Positions 19,445-27,424 of a stretch of DNA of 62,078 nt are shown here, in pieces. Source of the stretch: Pseudomonadota bacterium (GTDB lineage: Bacteria > Pseudomonadota > Alphaproteobacteria > Caulobacterales > Caulobacteraceae); the NCBI GenBank assembly GCA_021816155.1, contig JAKAZA010000002.1, positions 1 through 62,078 on the forward strand, given 5' to 3'. Every line of letters begins with the position of its first letter. Position 1 is the stretch's first letter. The position numbers and the translations under genes are program-made. The notes below the pieces were generated by a model. That model had not been told where the DNA came from. It worked only from the letters and a program-made list of their open reading frames with translations, and did no database searches.

Positions 19445-20368
19445 TCAGAGCCGGAGCGCCTCGCGCACGGTTGCGGGCCATGATCCGATATCGGTCCCGT
19501 GGGTCGCGAACATCGCCACCGCGAGGCGATCCATGCCGAAGGCCACGCAGCCGGTGTGCGCGACCTCGTCGTCCGCCGTCTTCAGGTCCCACGTGGTTCC
19601 GAAGTGGTCCTGGTGGTAGTTGAAGCTCATGCAGGCTGTCGGCGCGTCGGCCGAGCGGACCGGGACCAGCAGCTCGAACTTCAGCGCCTGCTCGATCTGG
19701 GACTGCGCCACGATCTGCCCGCCGCGGCCGAAGAACGGGTCGCTGGCGAGGTCGACGCGATAGTTGAGGCCCAGACCGTCAGCGATGCCCGTCGCGCGCT
19801 CGATCCACTCCTGGCGGAACGCCTGAATCTGGGCCTCGCTGCCGATGCGGACGTACTCGCGCATCCGGAACGACTGAAAGCGGTCGATGTCCGTCGACGG
19901 CTCGCGACGGAAGCAATCGGCGGCGACGTCATACGTGAGGCCGCCAGCGGGCACGGGCCCACGCGCCGCAGCCAGCGGATAGACCGGGTAGCAGGCCGCC
20001 GGCGCCAGCACGAGGTCAGCCGCTTCCAGGGCGTCGGTCCAGGGCTCGCCTCCCTCGACGAAGCGCCCCACCACGCCGCGGATATGCCGCTCGTCGCCGC
20101 AAAGGCAGCTGACAGCGCCCAGGAGGTTCGGGAAGCTCTTCAGGTAGCCGTGCCGCTCGATCTGCGCGCGGCTCATGATCGGCGGAAAGCGCAACACCTC
20201 GGCGTCCCTCGGGCGATGGCTCGAGATCAGCGCCGCCAGCGCCTCGACCACGCTCTCGTAAAGCCCCGTACGCGCATAGACGCCGTCCACCCCGGTCGGG
20301 CGGAACAGCACCTCCTTCAGCGCCTCCATCTCGCTCGCCCGAGGGGCGATCTTGGACATCACGCTCAT
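19445..20368 (-). CDS. Amino acid:[carrier protein] ligase (class II seryl-tRNA synthetase-like)
   Basis: 307 residues, the short tRNA-domain-free form of a class II synthetase. Motif 2 is FRMREYVRIG, motif 3 is FGMDRLAVAMF. Three candidate zinc ligands Cys126, Glu171 and Cys274 have exactly the spacing (45 and 103) I recall for Cys131/Glu176/Cys279 of the Bradyrhizobium glycine:carrier protein ligase. These enzymes adenylate a small amino acid and load it on a phosphopantetheine carrier instead of tRNA. A flavoprotein gene lies 8 bases upstream and a carrier protein gene is divergently transcribed nearby, as expected. Amino acid specificity (Gly, Ala or other) cannot be read here. Confidence 0.9.
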   Translation of the reverse strand: MSVMSKIAPRASEMEALKEVLFRPTGVDGVYARTGLYESVVEALAALISSHRPRDAEVLRFPPIMSRAQIERHGYLKSFPNLLGAVSCLCGDERHIRGVVGRFVEGGEPWTDALEAADLVLAPAACYPVYPLAAARGPVPAGGLTYDVAADCFRREPSTDIDRFQSFRMREYVRIGSEAQIQAFRQEWIERATGIADGLGLNYRVDLASDPFFGRGGQIVAQSQIEQALKFELLVPVRSADAPTACMSFNYHQDHFGTTWDLKTADDEVAHTGCVAFGMDRLAVAMFATHGTDIGSWPATVREALRL

Positions 20369-20376
20369 GGTCCGCC

Positions 20377-21609
20377 TCAGCCCCTGATGGTCGCCGGAAC
20401 CTCGGTCAGCAGCGCGGAGGCCGCCACATTGCCGAGGATGCGGTCGTTGTTGATCATGATCGGCGACGAGAGCACGTCGCGCAGGTGCCGTCCGATGCTG
20501 ACGTCGCTGTCGTTGCGATAGCTGGACAAGCCGCCGCAGCGCAGCGCGCTCATCACCGCCGCGACCGCGAGCTCGGAGGCGTCCACCTTGAGCAGCGCGA
20601 TCTCGGTCTGGAAACCCGCCGCGCTGAGCGCGTCCGGATCGTCCTTGACCTCCTCATACCGATCGAGCGCCGTCGCGATCAGCGCGCGCAGGGCTCGCAA
20701 GCTGGCGTTGGCGCGCGTGAAGTAAGGCGCGCTCGGCGGCGCGGCGCCCGTCCGAGCGGACTTCCTCAGGTATTTGCGCGCCTTCTCCACCGCCGCGGCG
20801 GCGACTCCCGCCCAGGCGCTGGACCACAGGATATGCGCGGCGGGCACCATGCTCTGGGCGTGGATGACCCCGTAAGCAACCGGCAGCAGCTGGGCGCCGT
20901 CACCCGAAGCGCGCAGCGTGAACCCTGCGCTGCAGGTGCCGCGCATGCCAAGCGTGTCCCAGCCAAGCGTGCGCTCGAGCGAATAGTCCGACTTCAGGAA
21001 CACGGCCAGCACCTGGTCGGAGGCGGCCGCGTTCGCCTCGCGACGGGCGGTGGTGACCACGGCGTCCGCCTCGACGCCGTAGGAAATGACGCTGGCCGCG
21101 CGGGTCAGGCGGATCCGGCCGCCCTCGTACTCGATGGGGGCCTCGCTGGAGCGGACGTCGCCGCCCCCCGAGCCTTCGGTCGTCGACGAAGCGACAAGCA
21201 GCTGGTCGCGCGTCAGCCGCCGAATGAAGCCTTCCCGCCAAGGGTCGCCGAGACCGTGACGGACCACGCACGCCACCTTCACCTGGTGCATCGCGTAGAT
21301 CATCGCCGTGGAGGCGCAGGCGCGGCCGAGCGTGTAACAGACGTCCGCGATTTCGCCGAGGCCGGCGTCCTCGCCGCCCAGACGGCGCGGGGCCATGACG
21401 CCCATGAGGCCGAGTTCCTTGGCCGTGCTGATCGCCTCCAGCGGGAAGCGGCCATCGCGGTCGACCGAGTCGGCATGCCGCGCCGCCACTGCCGCGACAC
21501 GGCTCGCGCGTTCAGCCAGATCGCCTGCGCGCGGAGGCGTTTCAAAGAGACGCTCCTTCGCCGCGGATGGCGCCGGTTCCTTCAGTCGCCTCAGTTCGTG
21601 CACGGTCAT
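20377..21609 (-). CDS. Acyl-CoA dehydrogenase-like flavoprotein, probably acting on carrier-bound aminoacyl
   Basis: 410 residues from the ATG at 21609, chosen for a GGAGAGG ribosome site; the ORF-track start at 21702 is upstream sequence. Family marks are APRRLGGEDAGLGE in the N-terminal helical domain, SSTTEGSGGGDVRS and DTLGMRGTCSAGFTL in the flavin domain, and a C-terminal helical domain ending with RNDSDVSIGRHLRDVLSSP. Its tight linkage to the aminoacyl-carrier ligase suggests oxidation of an aminoacyl-S-carrier, as prolyl-carrier dehydrogenases do in pyrrole biosynthesis (analogy). The same GGAGAGG site precedes the divergent carrier protein gene. Confidence 0.85.
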   Translation of the reverse strand: MTVHELRRLKEPAPSAAKERLFETPPRAGDLAERASRVAAVAARHADSVDRDGRFPLEAISTAKELGLMGVMAPRRLGGEDAGLGEIADVCYTLGRACASTAMIYAMHQVKVACVVRHGLGDPWREGFIRRLTRDQLLVASSTTEGSGGGDVRSSEAPIEYEGGRIRLTRAASVISYGVEADAVVTTARREANAAASDQVLAVFLKSDYSLERTLGWDTLGMRGTCSAGFTLRASGDGAQLLPVAYGVIHAQSMVPAAHILWSSAWAGVAAAAVEKARKYLRKSARTGAAPPSAPYFTRANASLRALRALIATALDRYEEVKDDPDALSAAGFQTEIALLKVDASELAVAAVMSALRCGGLSSYRNDSDVSIGRHLRDVLSSPIMINNDRILGNVAASALLTEVPATIRG

Positions 21610-21942
21610 GGCCTCGCTCACCTCTCCGTTCATTGATCCGAGGACGCCGTTTGGGCACGGCCCCTTGGATCGTCCCGGTTCCGGCAGCAAACCGCATGCC
21701 AAGGCGTGGAATATCCAGATAGTAAACCGCCGACCGAATTCTTTGGTTAATCGCAGTTATCACTCAACCAGTCCGCGGGTATTTTGAGCGCCTACTCGCC
21801 TTTCTAGAAGTAAAATCGGTCACATGCCCCTGGCACAGCCCTTGCGACCTTCCACGCCGTGCGGCGGCCAGAAAGCCGTTCGGTTCAATTTGAGAAGCGC
21901 AGCGTCCCTTCGTGGGTCGACGCGAATGAAGGAGAGGCGACC
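21610..21942. promoter_or_regulatory. Divergent promoter region of the carrier-protein cluster
   Basis: About 330 bases between the two divergent arms. The middle (21700-21830) is notably A/T-rich for this genome, including CCAGATAGTAAACC, TTGGTTAATCGCAGTTATC and GTAAAATCGG, as expected of promoters. No clear palindromic operator is seen. Both arms start with GGAGAGG ribosome sites. Confidence 0.55.
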
Positions 21943-22200
21943 ATGACCCCTGACGAGGCTCGCGCCACCATCACCACCATCGTGCGCCGGCTGCTCGCCA
22001 AGCGCTCCGCCCTAGTCGAGGTGACGCCGGACGAAAGCCTAACCGACGCGGGGCTGACCTCGCTCGACATGGTCAGCCTGATGCTCGCGATCGAGGACGC
22101 CTTCGAGATCGAGATTCCGCAACGTCGCATGACGCCGGCCAACTTCCGCACGATCGCAGCGATCGAGAAGCTGGTCGGCGCGGTGGCGCTCGCAGCCTGA
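21943..22200 (+). CDS. Aminoacyl/acyl carrier protein
   Basis: 85 residues, four-helix carrier protein: DESLTDAGLTSLDMVSLMLA holds the phosphopantetheine Ser40 in the TSLD motif, and IEDAFEIEIPQRRMTP follows as helix III region. Ribosome site GGAGAGG precedes the ATG. It is unlike the fatty-acid AcpP (which has a DSLD motif and much stronger acidity). Together with the divergent ligase it is the expected acceptor of an activated amino acid. No phosphopantetheinyl transferase gene is in the window. Confidence 0.92.
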   Translation: MTPDEARATITTIVRRLLAKRSALVEVTPDESLTDAGLTSLDMVSLMLAIEDAFEIEIPQRRMTPANFRTIAAIEKLVGAVALAA

Positions 22201-22210
22201 TCGAGCGCAG

Positions 22211-23128
22211 ATGCCCCTCGACCGCCGCGCACGGCGACTGCTGGATATGCTCGCGGCGTCCGGAGGCACGGCGCCTGAGACACCGGCCGCGCGCCGCACC
22301 GCGCTCGAAGCTCTAGCGCAGATGGCGGATGAAGCCGACGTTGACGGCGTCTCGTCGCGGGATGTGGTCTTCGAAGCGGGCCAGGCCGCGATTGCGTTTC
22401 GCATCCATTCTCCAGACAGCGCCGCCGGCGCCCTTCCCGCGCTGATCTACTTTCATGGGGGCGGGTGGGTCGCAGGCGGTCTCGACACCCACGCCGGCGT
22501 CAGCGCCCGCCTGGCGGCTGCGAGCGGTGTACGGATCATCTCCATCGACTACCGTCTCGCTCCGGAACACCCGTTCCCGACTGGCTTGGAGGACTGTCTG
22601 GCGGCCGCGCGCGCCGTCATCTCGGACGCCGCGCGCTTCGGCGTCGACGCCGCGCGCATCGCGGTCGGCGGCGACTCGGCGGGCGGCGGCCTTGCGGCGG
22701 CCGTCGCCCGCGAGCTTGGCGCTGGGACCGTGGCGCTGCAGCTGCTGATCTGCCCGATCCTCGATGTGGCTCGCACGGGCGGTTCACGCGCGACGTTCGG
22801 CGAGGACCACTTCATCAGCCGCGCCGCCTTCGCCCGCGATCTCGCGGACTACCTCGGGTCCGGCGACCCGGGCGATCCACGCGTCTCGCCGCTGAAGGCC
22901 CGCAGCTTCGACGGCCTCCCGCCCGCGATCATCCACACCGCCGAGTTCGACCCCTTCCTGGACGAGGGCGAGGCGTACGCCCGGGCGTTGCGCAGCGCGG
23001 GAGTCGACTGCGAGACAACGCGCCATGCCGGCATGATCCACTACTTCTACGCCCTGGCCCGCGCGATCCCTTACGCCCGCGACGCGGCTACGCTGATCGG
23101 CGGTCAGCTGCGCCGGGCGCTGAGCTAG
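22211..23128 (+). CDS. Alpha/beta hydrolase of the hormone-sensitive lipase family
   Basis: 305 residues. The oxyanion motif is YFHGGGWVAGG, the nucleophile elbow is GGDSAGGGLAA, the acid is in HTAEFDPFLDEGE and the base in AGMIHYFY. The family hydrolyses esters of small or medium acyl groups. It starts ten bases after the carrier protein gene, so it may act as a thioesterase or acyltransferase on the carrier-bound product (inference). Its stop overlaps the stop of the convergent acyl-CoA ligase gene. Confidence 0.92.
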   Translation: MPLDRRARRLLDMLAASGGTAPETPAARRTALEALAQMADEADVDGVSSRDVVFEAGQAAIAFRIHSPDSAAGALPALIYFHGGGWVAGGLDTHAGVSARLAAASGVRIISIDYRLAPEHPFPTGLEDCLAAARAVISDAARFGVDAARIAVGGDSAGGGLAAAVARELGAGTVALQLLICPILDVARTGGSRATFGEDHFISRAAFARDLADYLGSGDPGDPRVSPLKARSFDGLPPAIIHTAEFDPFLDEGEAYARALRSAGVDCETTRHAGMIHYFYALARAIPYARDAATLIGGQLRRALS

Positions 23129-24933
23129 AGCCGCTGCTCGCCCAGACGGATGCGATCCGCCATGCCGGCGTCCAGGGCGACATAGCCGCCAGTCGTGCGG
23201 TCGTCCACGAACAGCGGATCGGAGAGCGAGCCGGGATCCCAGCCCTCGGCCGCGAGAGCCTGCCGCTTCTGCTTGAACGTCTCGGTGACGTCGAGCCGCT
23301 CGACGATGCGCAGGAAGACAGGGCGCGCGTAATCCGGGAGTCGCTCGGCGAGATGTCTGCGGAAGGCCGCGAGGTCGAAGCTGGGGCGCACCGTCAGCGC
23401 GGCCATGCCGGCCTTGCCCGGCGCGCCGGGCACGGGCGCGCCATAGACGCAAACGTCCTCGACGGCGGGAAAGGCGCGGATCGCCGCTGCGACCTCTGCT
23501 GTCGCGACGTTCTCGCCCTTCCAGCGGAACGTGTCCCCGACGCGATCGAGGAAATAGTAGAAGCCCTGCTCGTCGGCGTACATCAGGTCGCCCGTGCGGA
23601 CCCACACATCTCCAGCCTCGAAGACGTTGCGCAGCAGTTTGCGCTCGGTGGCCTCCGCCTCGGTGTAGCCCTCGAAGCGCGCAGCGCCTGAAGCCGCGAC
23701 GCGGCCGATCGCCTCGCCAGCCTCGCCGGAGGCGCAGCGGATGCAGAAGCCGTCGGCGCCGCGGGCCGGCGCGCCGGTGTCGGCGTCGAATCTTACGATG
23801 GCGGCCGGAAAGCGGTGCGACAGGAATGGCGGCGTGCGGCCGATCGCGCCTGGCCTTCCCTCGACGTTGTACAGCGAGAAGTTGCCCTCGGTGGCGGCGT
23901 AGAACTCGAGGATGCGTGGGACGGCGAAGCGTTCCTGGAAGGCCGTCCAGACGTCAGCGGCGAGGCCATTGCCGCAGGCAAGGCGCAACGCGTGAGAACG
24001 CTCCTTGGGGTGTGGAGGCGCAGCGACCAGATAGCGGCAGAGCTCGCCGATATACTGGAACAGCGTGCACTCGAAGCGCGCGACGTCGTCCCAGAAGCGG
24101 CTGGCGGAAAACTTCTCGGCGATCGCGGCGGATCCACCGGCGACGAGGGCCGCGCCGATCGCGGCGACGCCGCCGGCGCTGTGGCACATTGGCAGACAGT
24201 CGTAGAGTCTGTCCGTCGGCTGGATATCCATCAGGCCGGCGAACCAATGGCTCCAGCTCATCACCCGGTGATGGCTCACGTTCGCCGCCTTAGGCAGGCC
24301 AGTGGTGCCCGAGGTGTAGATCAGGAGCGCACGGTCGGCGAGCGTAACGGTTCGGCTCTCCGCCCGCGTCAGTGGGCCGTCGCCGCACGTCATCAGCGCA
24401 AGATCGATGCGCGGCCACAGGAAAGGGCTGTCGCCGTGCGCCCAGAGCGTCGGGGCGCCGTCGAGCTCGCCCGTCAGCGCGGCGACGGCGGCGGCGAACT
24501 CGGCGTCCACGATCACGTGGCTCGCTTTAGCCACGGACAAGGCGTGCCGGAGCGAAGGACCGCGAAGCTGCGGGTTGATCAGGGCCGTGGTGACCCCGAC
24601 CCTGCCCAGTCCGAGCCACACGGCCATGTATTCTGGCCGGTTCGGCATCAACAGCGCGACGACGTCTCCCTTGCCGAGACGGTGGCCCGTCGCCCAGCGC
24701 GCGTAGCGCCGGGCGCGTTCGGCCAGGCCGCGGAACGTCAGCTGCTCGCGCTCGGAAATCAGCGCGAGCTTCTCGCCGAACCGTTCGGCGAGTTCCTCGA
24801 TGACCGTTGGAAGCGTGCGGGCTGGCATGTGCTCGAGACGGCCGGTCAGCTCGAGGGCGCGCACCCAATCCTTGGTCGGCGAGCGCCTGGGCGCGACAGG
24901 AGCTTCAGGCGCGGCGACCGGCATCTGCATCAT
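23125..24933 (-). CDS. Long-chain acyl-CoA synthetase, FATP/VLACS type
   Basis: 602 residues from the ATG at 24933; the ORF-track start at 25143 would overlap the divergent metY gene. AMP-binding marks are LIYTSGTTGLPKAA, the FATP signature EFYAATEGNFSLYNVEG, RTGDLMYADEQGFYYFLDR and the C-terminal lysine in TETFKQKR. The enzyme should activate a fatty or bulky carboxylic acid as CoA thioester at the membrane. It ends tail-to-tail with the carrier-cluster hydrolase, and it may supply an acyl group to that pathway or be independent. Confidence 0.92.
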   Translation of the reverse strand: MMQMPVAAPEAPVAPRRSPTKDWVRALELTGRLEHMPARTLPTVIEELAERFGEKLALISEREQLTFRGLAERARRYARWATGHRLGKGDVVALLMPNRPEYMAVWLGLGRVGVTTALINPQLRGPSLRHALSVAKASHVIVDAEFAAAVAALTGELDGAPTLWAHGDSPFLWPRIDLALMTCGDGPLTRAESRTVTLADRALLIYTSGTTGLPKAANVSHHRVMSWSHWFAGLMDIQPTDRLYDCLPMCHSAGGVAAIGAALVAGGSAAIAEKFSASRFWDDVARFECTLFQYIGELCRYLVAAPPHPKERSHALRLACGNGLAADVWTAFQERFAVPRILEFYAATEGNFSLYNVEGRPGAIGRTPPFLSHRFPAAIVRFDADTGAPARGADGFCIRCASGEAGEAIGRVAASGAARFEGYTEAEATERKLLRNVFEAGDVWVRTGDLMYADEQGFYYFLDRVGDTFRWKGENVATAEVAAAIRAFPAVEDVCVYGAPVPGAPGKAGMAALTVRPSFDLAAFRRHLAERLPDYARPVFLRIVERLDVTETFKQKRQALAAEGWDPGSLSDPLFVDDRTTGGYVALDAGMADRIRLGEQRL

Positions 24934-25087
24934 GGCGTCCCAGGGTGGCGCGGCCGATCGCCGCCGAGCCTGGGCGATGCAAGGGCCACGCCATTTTCGC
25001 CCGGCACGCGAGCTGCAACCGACCGCCTGCAGCCGGCCGAAGTGACGCAAAACGGGACTTGCGAGCGGCTCAAGAGGTGAGAGGACC
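24934..25087 (+). promoter_or_regulatory. Leader of metY-metA with two hairpins
   Basis: Before metY there is an inverted repeat GCTGCA (25012-25017) / TGCAGC (25028-25033) and a second one CGCAA / TTGCG (25046-25063). A GAGGTGAGAGGACC ribosome site follows. The block GCCTGCAGCCGG faintly resembles part of the SAM-II (metA) riboswitch, but the A-rich loop of that class is missing, so I do not call a riboswitch. Confidence 0.4.
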
Positions 25088-26380
25088 ATGCGCCGAGAGA
25101 CCATCGCCATCCACTCGGGCTTCGATTGCGACCCCGCCACCAAGGCGGTCGCCGTGCCGATCTACCAGTCCGTCGCCTACGCTTTCGACTCGGCCGACCA
25201 CGGCGCGGCGCTGTTCAATCTGGAGGAGGACGGCTTCCGGTACAGCCGCATCTCCAACCCCACCAACGCCATCCTCGAGGAGCGCGTCGCCGAGCTGGAG
25301 GGGGGCATCGCGGGAGTGGCGCTGGCGTCGGGTCAGGCCGCGCTGCACTACGCCTTCCTCAACGTCGCCGACCACGGAGGCAACATCGTCGCGGCGCCGC
25401 AGCTCTACGGCACGACGCACACGCTGCTGAACCACGTCCTGCGACGGCAGGGGATCGAGGCGAGGTTCGCCGCCAGCGACTCCGCCGCCGACATCGAGGC
25501 GCTGATCGACGACGAAACCCGCGCTGTCTTCTGCGAGACGGTCGGCAACCCCGCCGGCAACATTTGCGACATCGCAGCGATCTCGGAAGCCGCGCATCGC
25601 CACGGCGTGCCGGTCATCGTCGACAACACCGTGGCCACCCCCATCCTCCTGCGCCCCATCGAGCACGGCGCGGACATCGTCGTGCACTCGCTGACCAAGT
25701 TCATGGGCGGCCACGGGACCGCCATGGGCGGCATGGTGGTGGACTCGGGCCGGTTCGACTGGGCCGGCGAGAAGCGCCGCTTTCCCCAGTTCAACGAGCC
25801 CGACCGCTCGTACCACGGACTGGTCTACGCCGAACGGTTCGGGAAGGCCGCCTTCGCGGCGCGCATGCGCAGCGTCTACCAGCGCACCACCGGGGCGGTG
25901 ATGGCGCCGATGAGCGCGTTCCTGCTGCTGCAAGGCATCGAGACGGTGGCGCTGCGCGTCGAGCGGCACGTGGACAACGCTCGCAGGGTTGCGGACTTCC
26001 TGCGCGCGGACCCGCGCGTCGAGTGGGTGAACTACGCCGGCTTCGAGGATAGCCCCTACTTCGAGCTGGCCGGGAAGTATCTTTGCGGGCGTCCGCCGTC
26101 GCTGCTCACCTTCGGGGTCGTGGGCGGTTACGAGGCCGCCAAGGCGTTCTACGACCGGCTCGCGCTGGTCAAGCGCCTCGTCAATATCGGCGACGTGAAG
26201 TCGCTGGCCTGTCATCCGGCTTCGACGACGCATCGCCAGATGACCGCAGAGGAGGCCGCCGCCGCCGGCGTAACGCCGGAGATGATCCGCCTCTGTGTCG
26301 GCATCGAGCACGCAGACGACATCATCGCCGACCTCGATCAGGCGCTGGCGGCCCGGGCCACTCCCATGCTGGCCGCGTGA
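25088..26380 (+). CDS. metY: O-acetylhomoserine aminocarboxypropyltransferase (sulfhydrylase)
   Basis: 430 residues, Cys/Met metabolism PLP-enzyme family, the MetY length class. Motifs: TIAIHSGF at the start, YSRISNPTNAILEERVAELE, SGQAALHYAF, FCETVGNPAGN, and the PLP lysine in VVHSLTKFMGGHG. VKSLACHPASTTHRQ is the conserved C-terminal signature. It forms homocysteine from activated homoserine and sulfide. It is followed after four bases by metA, so the two make homocysteine for the MetH pair encoded 17 kb away. Confidence 0.93.
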   Translation: MRRETIAIHSGFDCDPATKAVAVPIYQSVAYAFDSADHGAALFNLEEDGFRYSRISNPTNAILEERVAELEGGIAGVALASGQAALHYAFLNVADHGGNIVAAPQLYGTTHTLLNHVLRRQGIEARFAASDSAADIEALIDDETRAVFCETVGNPAGNICDIAAISEAAHRHGVPVIVDNTVATPILLRPIEHGADIVVHSLTKFMGGHGTAMGGMVVDSGRFDWAGEKRRFPQFNEPDRSYHGLVYAERFGKAAFAARMRSVYQRTTGAVMAPMSAFLLLQGIETVALRVERHVDNARRVADFLRADPRVEWVNYAGFEDSPYFELAGKYLCGRPPSLLTFGVVGGYEAAKAFYDRLALVKRLVNIGDVKSLACHPASTTHRQMTAEEAAAAGVTPEMIRLCVGIEHADDIIADLDQALAARATPMLAA

Positions 26381-26384
26381 CGTG

Positions 26385-27269
26385 ATGACCGTCTCTCCCA
26401 CCGAAAGCCTCGCGAGCCGGCGCGTGGCGGCCCTGTCGCCGGGGCGCCGGCGCCTGAAGATCGGCCTCCTCAACAACATGCCGGACGCGGCGGTCTGTGC
26501 GACCGAGCGCCAGTTCGGGGACCTGCTGCGCGCCGCCGCCGGCGGGGTCAATATCGACCTGGCGCTCATCGCCCTGCCCGGAACTCCGCGCAGTCCGCGG
26601 GCGCTCGCCCGGATGGCCGGGCTCTACGAGGATGCGCGCGCGATCGGCGAGGCGGGACTCCACGGCCTCATCGTGACCGGCGCGGAACCTCGGGCCGAGC
26701 GCCTTGACGGCGAGCCCTACTGGGCCGACCTCGCCGCGGTCGCCGACTGGACGCGCGCGGCTTCGATCCCGACGATCTGGTCGTGCCTCGCAGGCCACGC
26801 CGCAGTGCTGCGCTTCGACGCGATCGAGCGCAGGCCGCTCTCCGTCAAGCTGAGCGGCGTGTTCCGCAGCGGCGCAGTCAGCGACGATCCGCTGGTCGCC
26901 GGCGCGCCGTATCATTTCGCCACTCCGCATTCGCGGCTGAACGGCCTCGATCCGGACGACCTCGCGCGTCACGGCTACCAGATCCTCACGCTGTCTCCGG
27001 TGGCGGGTGTCGACGCGTTCGTCCGCCGCGATTTCGGCGCGCTACACCTCTTCCTCCAGGGCCACCCCGAATACGACGCGGACACGTTGAAGCGGGAGTA
27101 TGCGCGCGACGTCAGCCGGTTCCTGCGCGGCGAGCGGGCGACGCATCCTCGCACGCCGTCGAACTACTTCGACCCGGCGACGGAGGCCCGACTCGGCGAG
27201 CTGGCGGACCGCGCGCGGCGCGATCCTCGCCCGGTGCGGATGGCCGGCTACGAGGCGGCGCGTGCCTAG
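26385..27269 (+). CDS. metA: Homoserine O-acyltransferase (MetA type), C-terminally truncated by an amber codon
   Basis: 294 residues from the ATG at 26385. MetA marks are IGLLNNMPDAAVCATERQF, Cys134 in IWSCLAGHAAVL, and His227/Glu229 in HLFLQGHPEYDAD; the spacing Cys to His (93) equals that of the E. coli Cys142/His235 pair. It acylates homoserine for MetY. The TAG at 27267 is followed in the same frame by 34 codons that match the normal MetA C-terminal helix (LYRNWLAEV compared with FTNWLNYYV in E. coli). The gene is therefore truncated, read through, or mis-sequenced. Whether the short protein is active is unknown. Confidence 0.88.
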   Translation: MTVSPTESLASRRVAALSPGRRRLKIGLLNNMPDAAVCATERQFGDLLRAAAGGVNIDLALIALPGTPRSPRALARMAGLYEDARAIGEAGLHGLIVTGAEPRAERLDGEPYWADLAAVADWTRAASIPTIWSCLAGHAAVLRFDAIERRPLSVKLSGVFRSGAVSDDPLVAGAPYHFATPHSRLNGLDPDDLARHGYQILTLSPVAGVDAFVRRDFGALHLFLQGHPEYDADTLKREYARDVSRFLRGERATHPRTPSNYFDPATEARLGELADRARRDPRPVRMAGYEAARA

Positions 27270-27374
27270 GCCAGCACCCACCGCACCTGGCGCGGCTCGG
27301 CGCTGCGCCTCTACCGCAACTGGCTCGCCGAGGTCGCATCGGCGGCGGCCGCCTCGCAGCTGGCGGCGTCGTAA
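27270..27374 (+). pseudogene. In-frame MetA C-terminal tail after the amber codon
   Basis: Directly after the metA TAG the same frame stays open to TAA, encoding THRTWRGSALRLYRNWLAEV and an Ala-rich end. The Trp/Tyr-rich helix corresponds to the end of full-length MetA proteins. It has no start codon or ribosome site of its own, so it is expressed only if the TAG is suppressed. Confidence 0.7.
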
Positions 27375-27424
27375 CGTTCGGCGTTCCGCCCGCACGCAGC
27401 CGTGCAGGGAGGCCGTCCGACGCG

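Noticed and set aside
24934-25087. SAM-II riboswitch upstream of metY
   Set aside because: Only part of the consensus is present; the UGAUUU and A-rich loop segments are lacking. Kept as a low-interest finding, not as a feature call.
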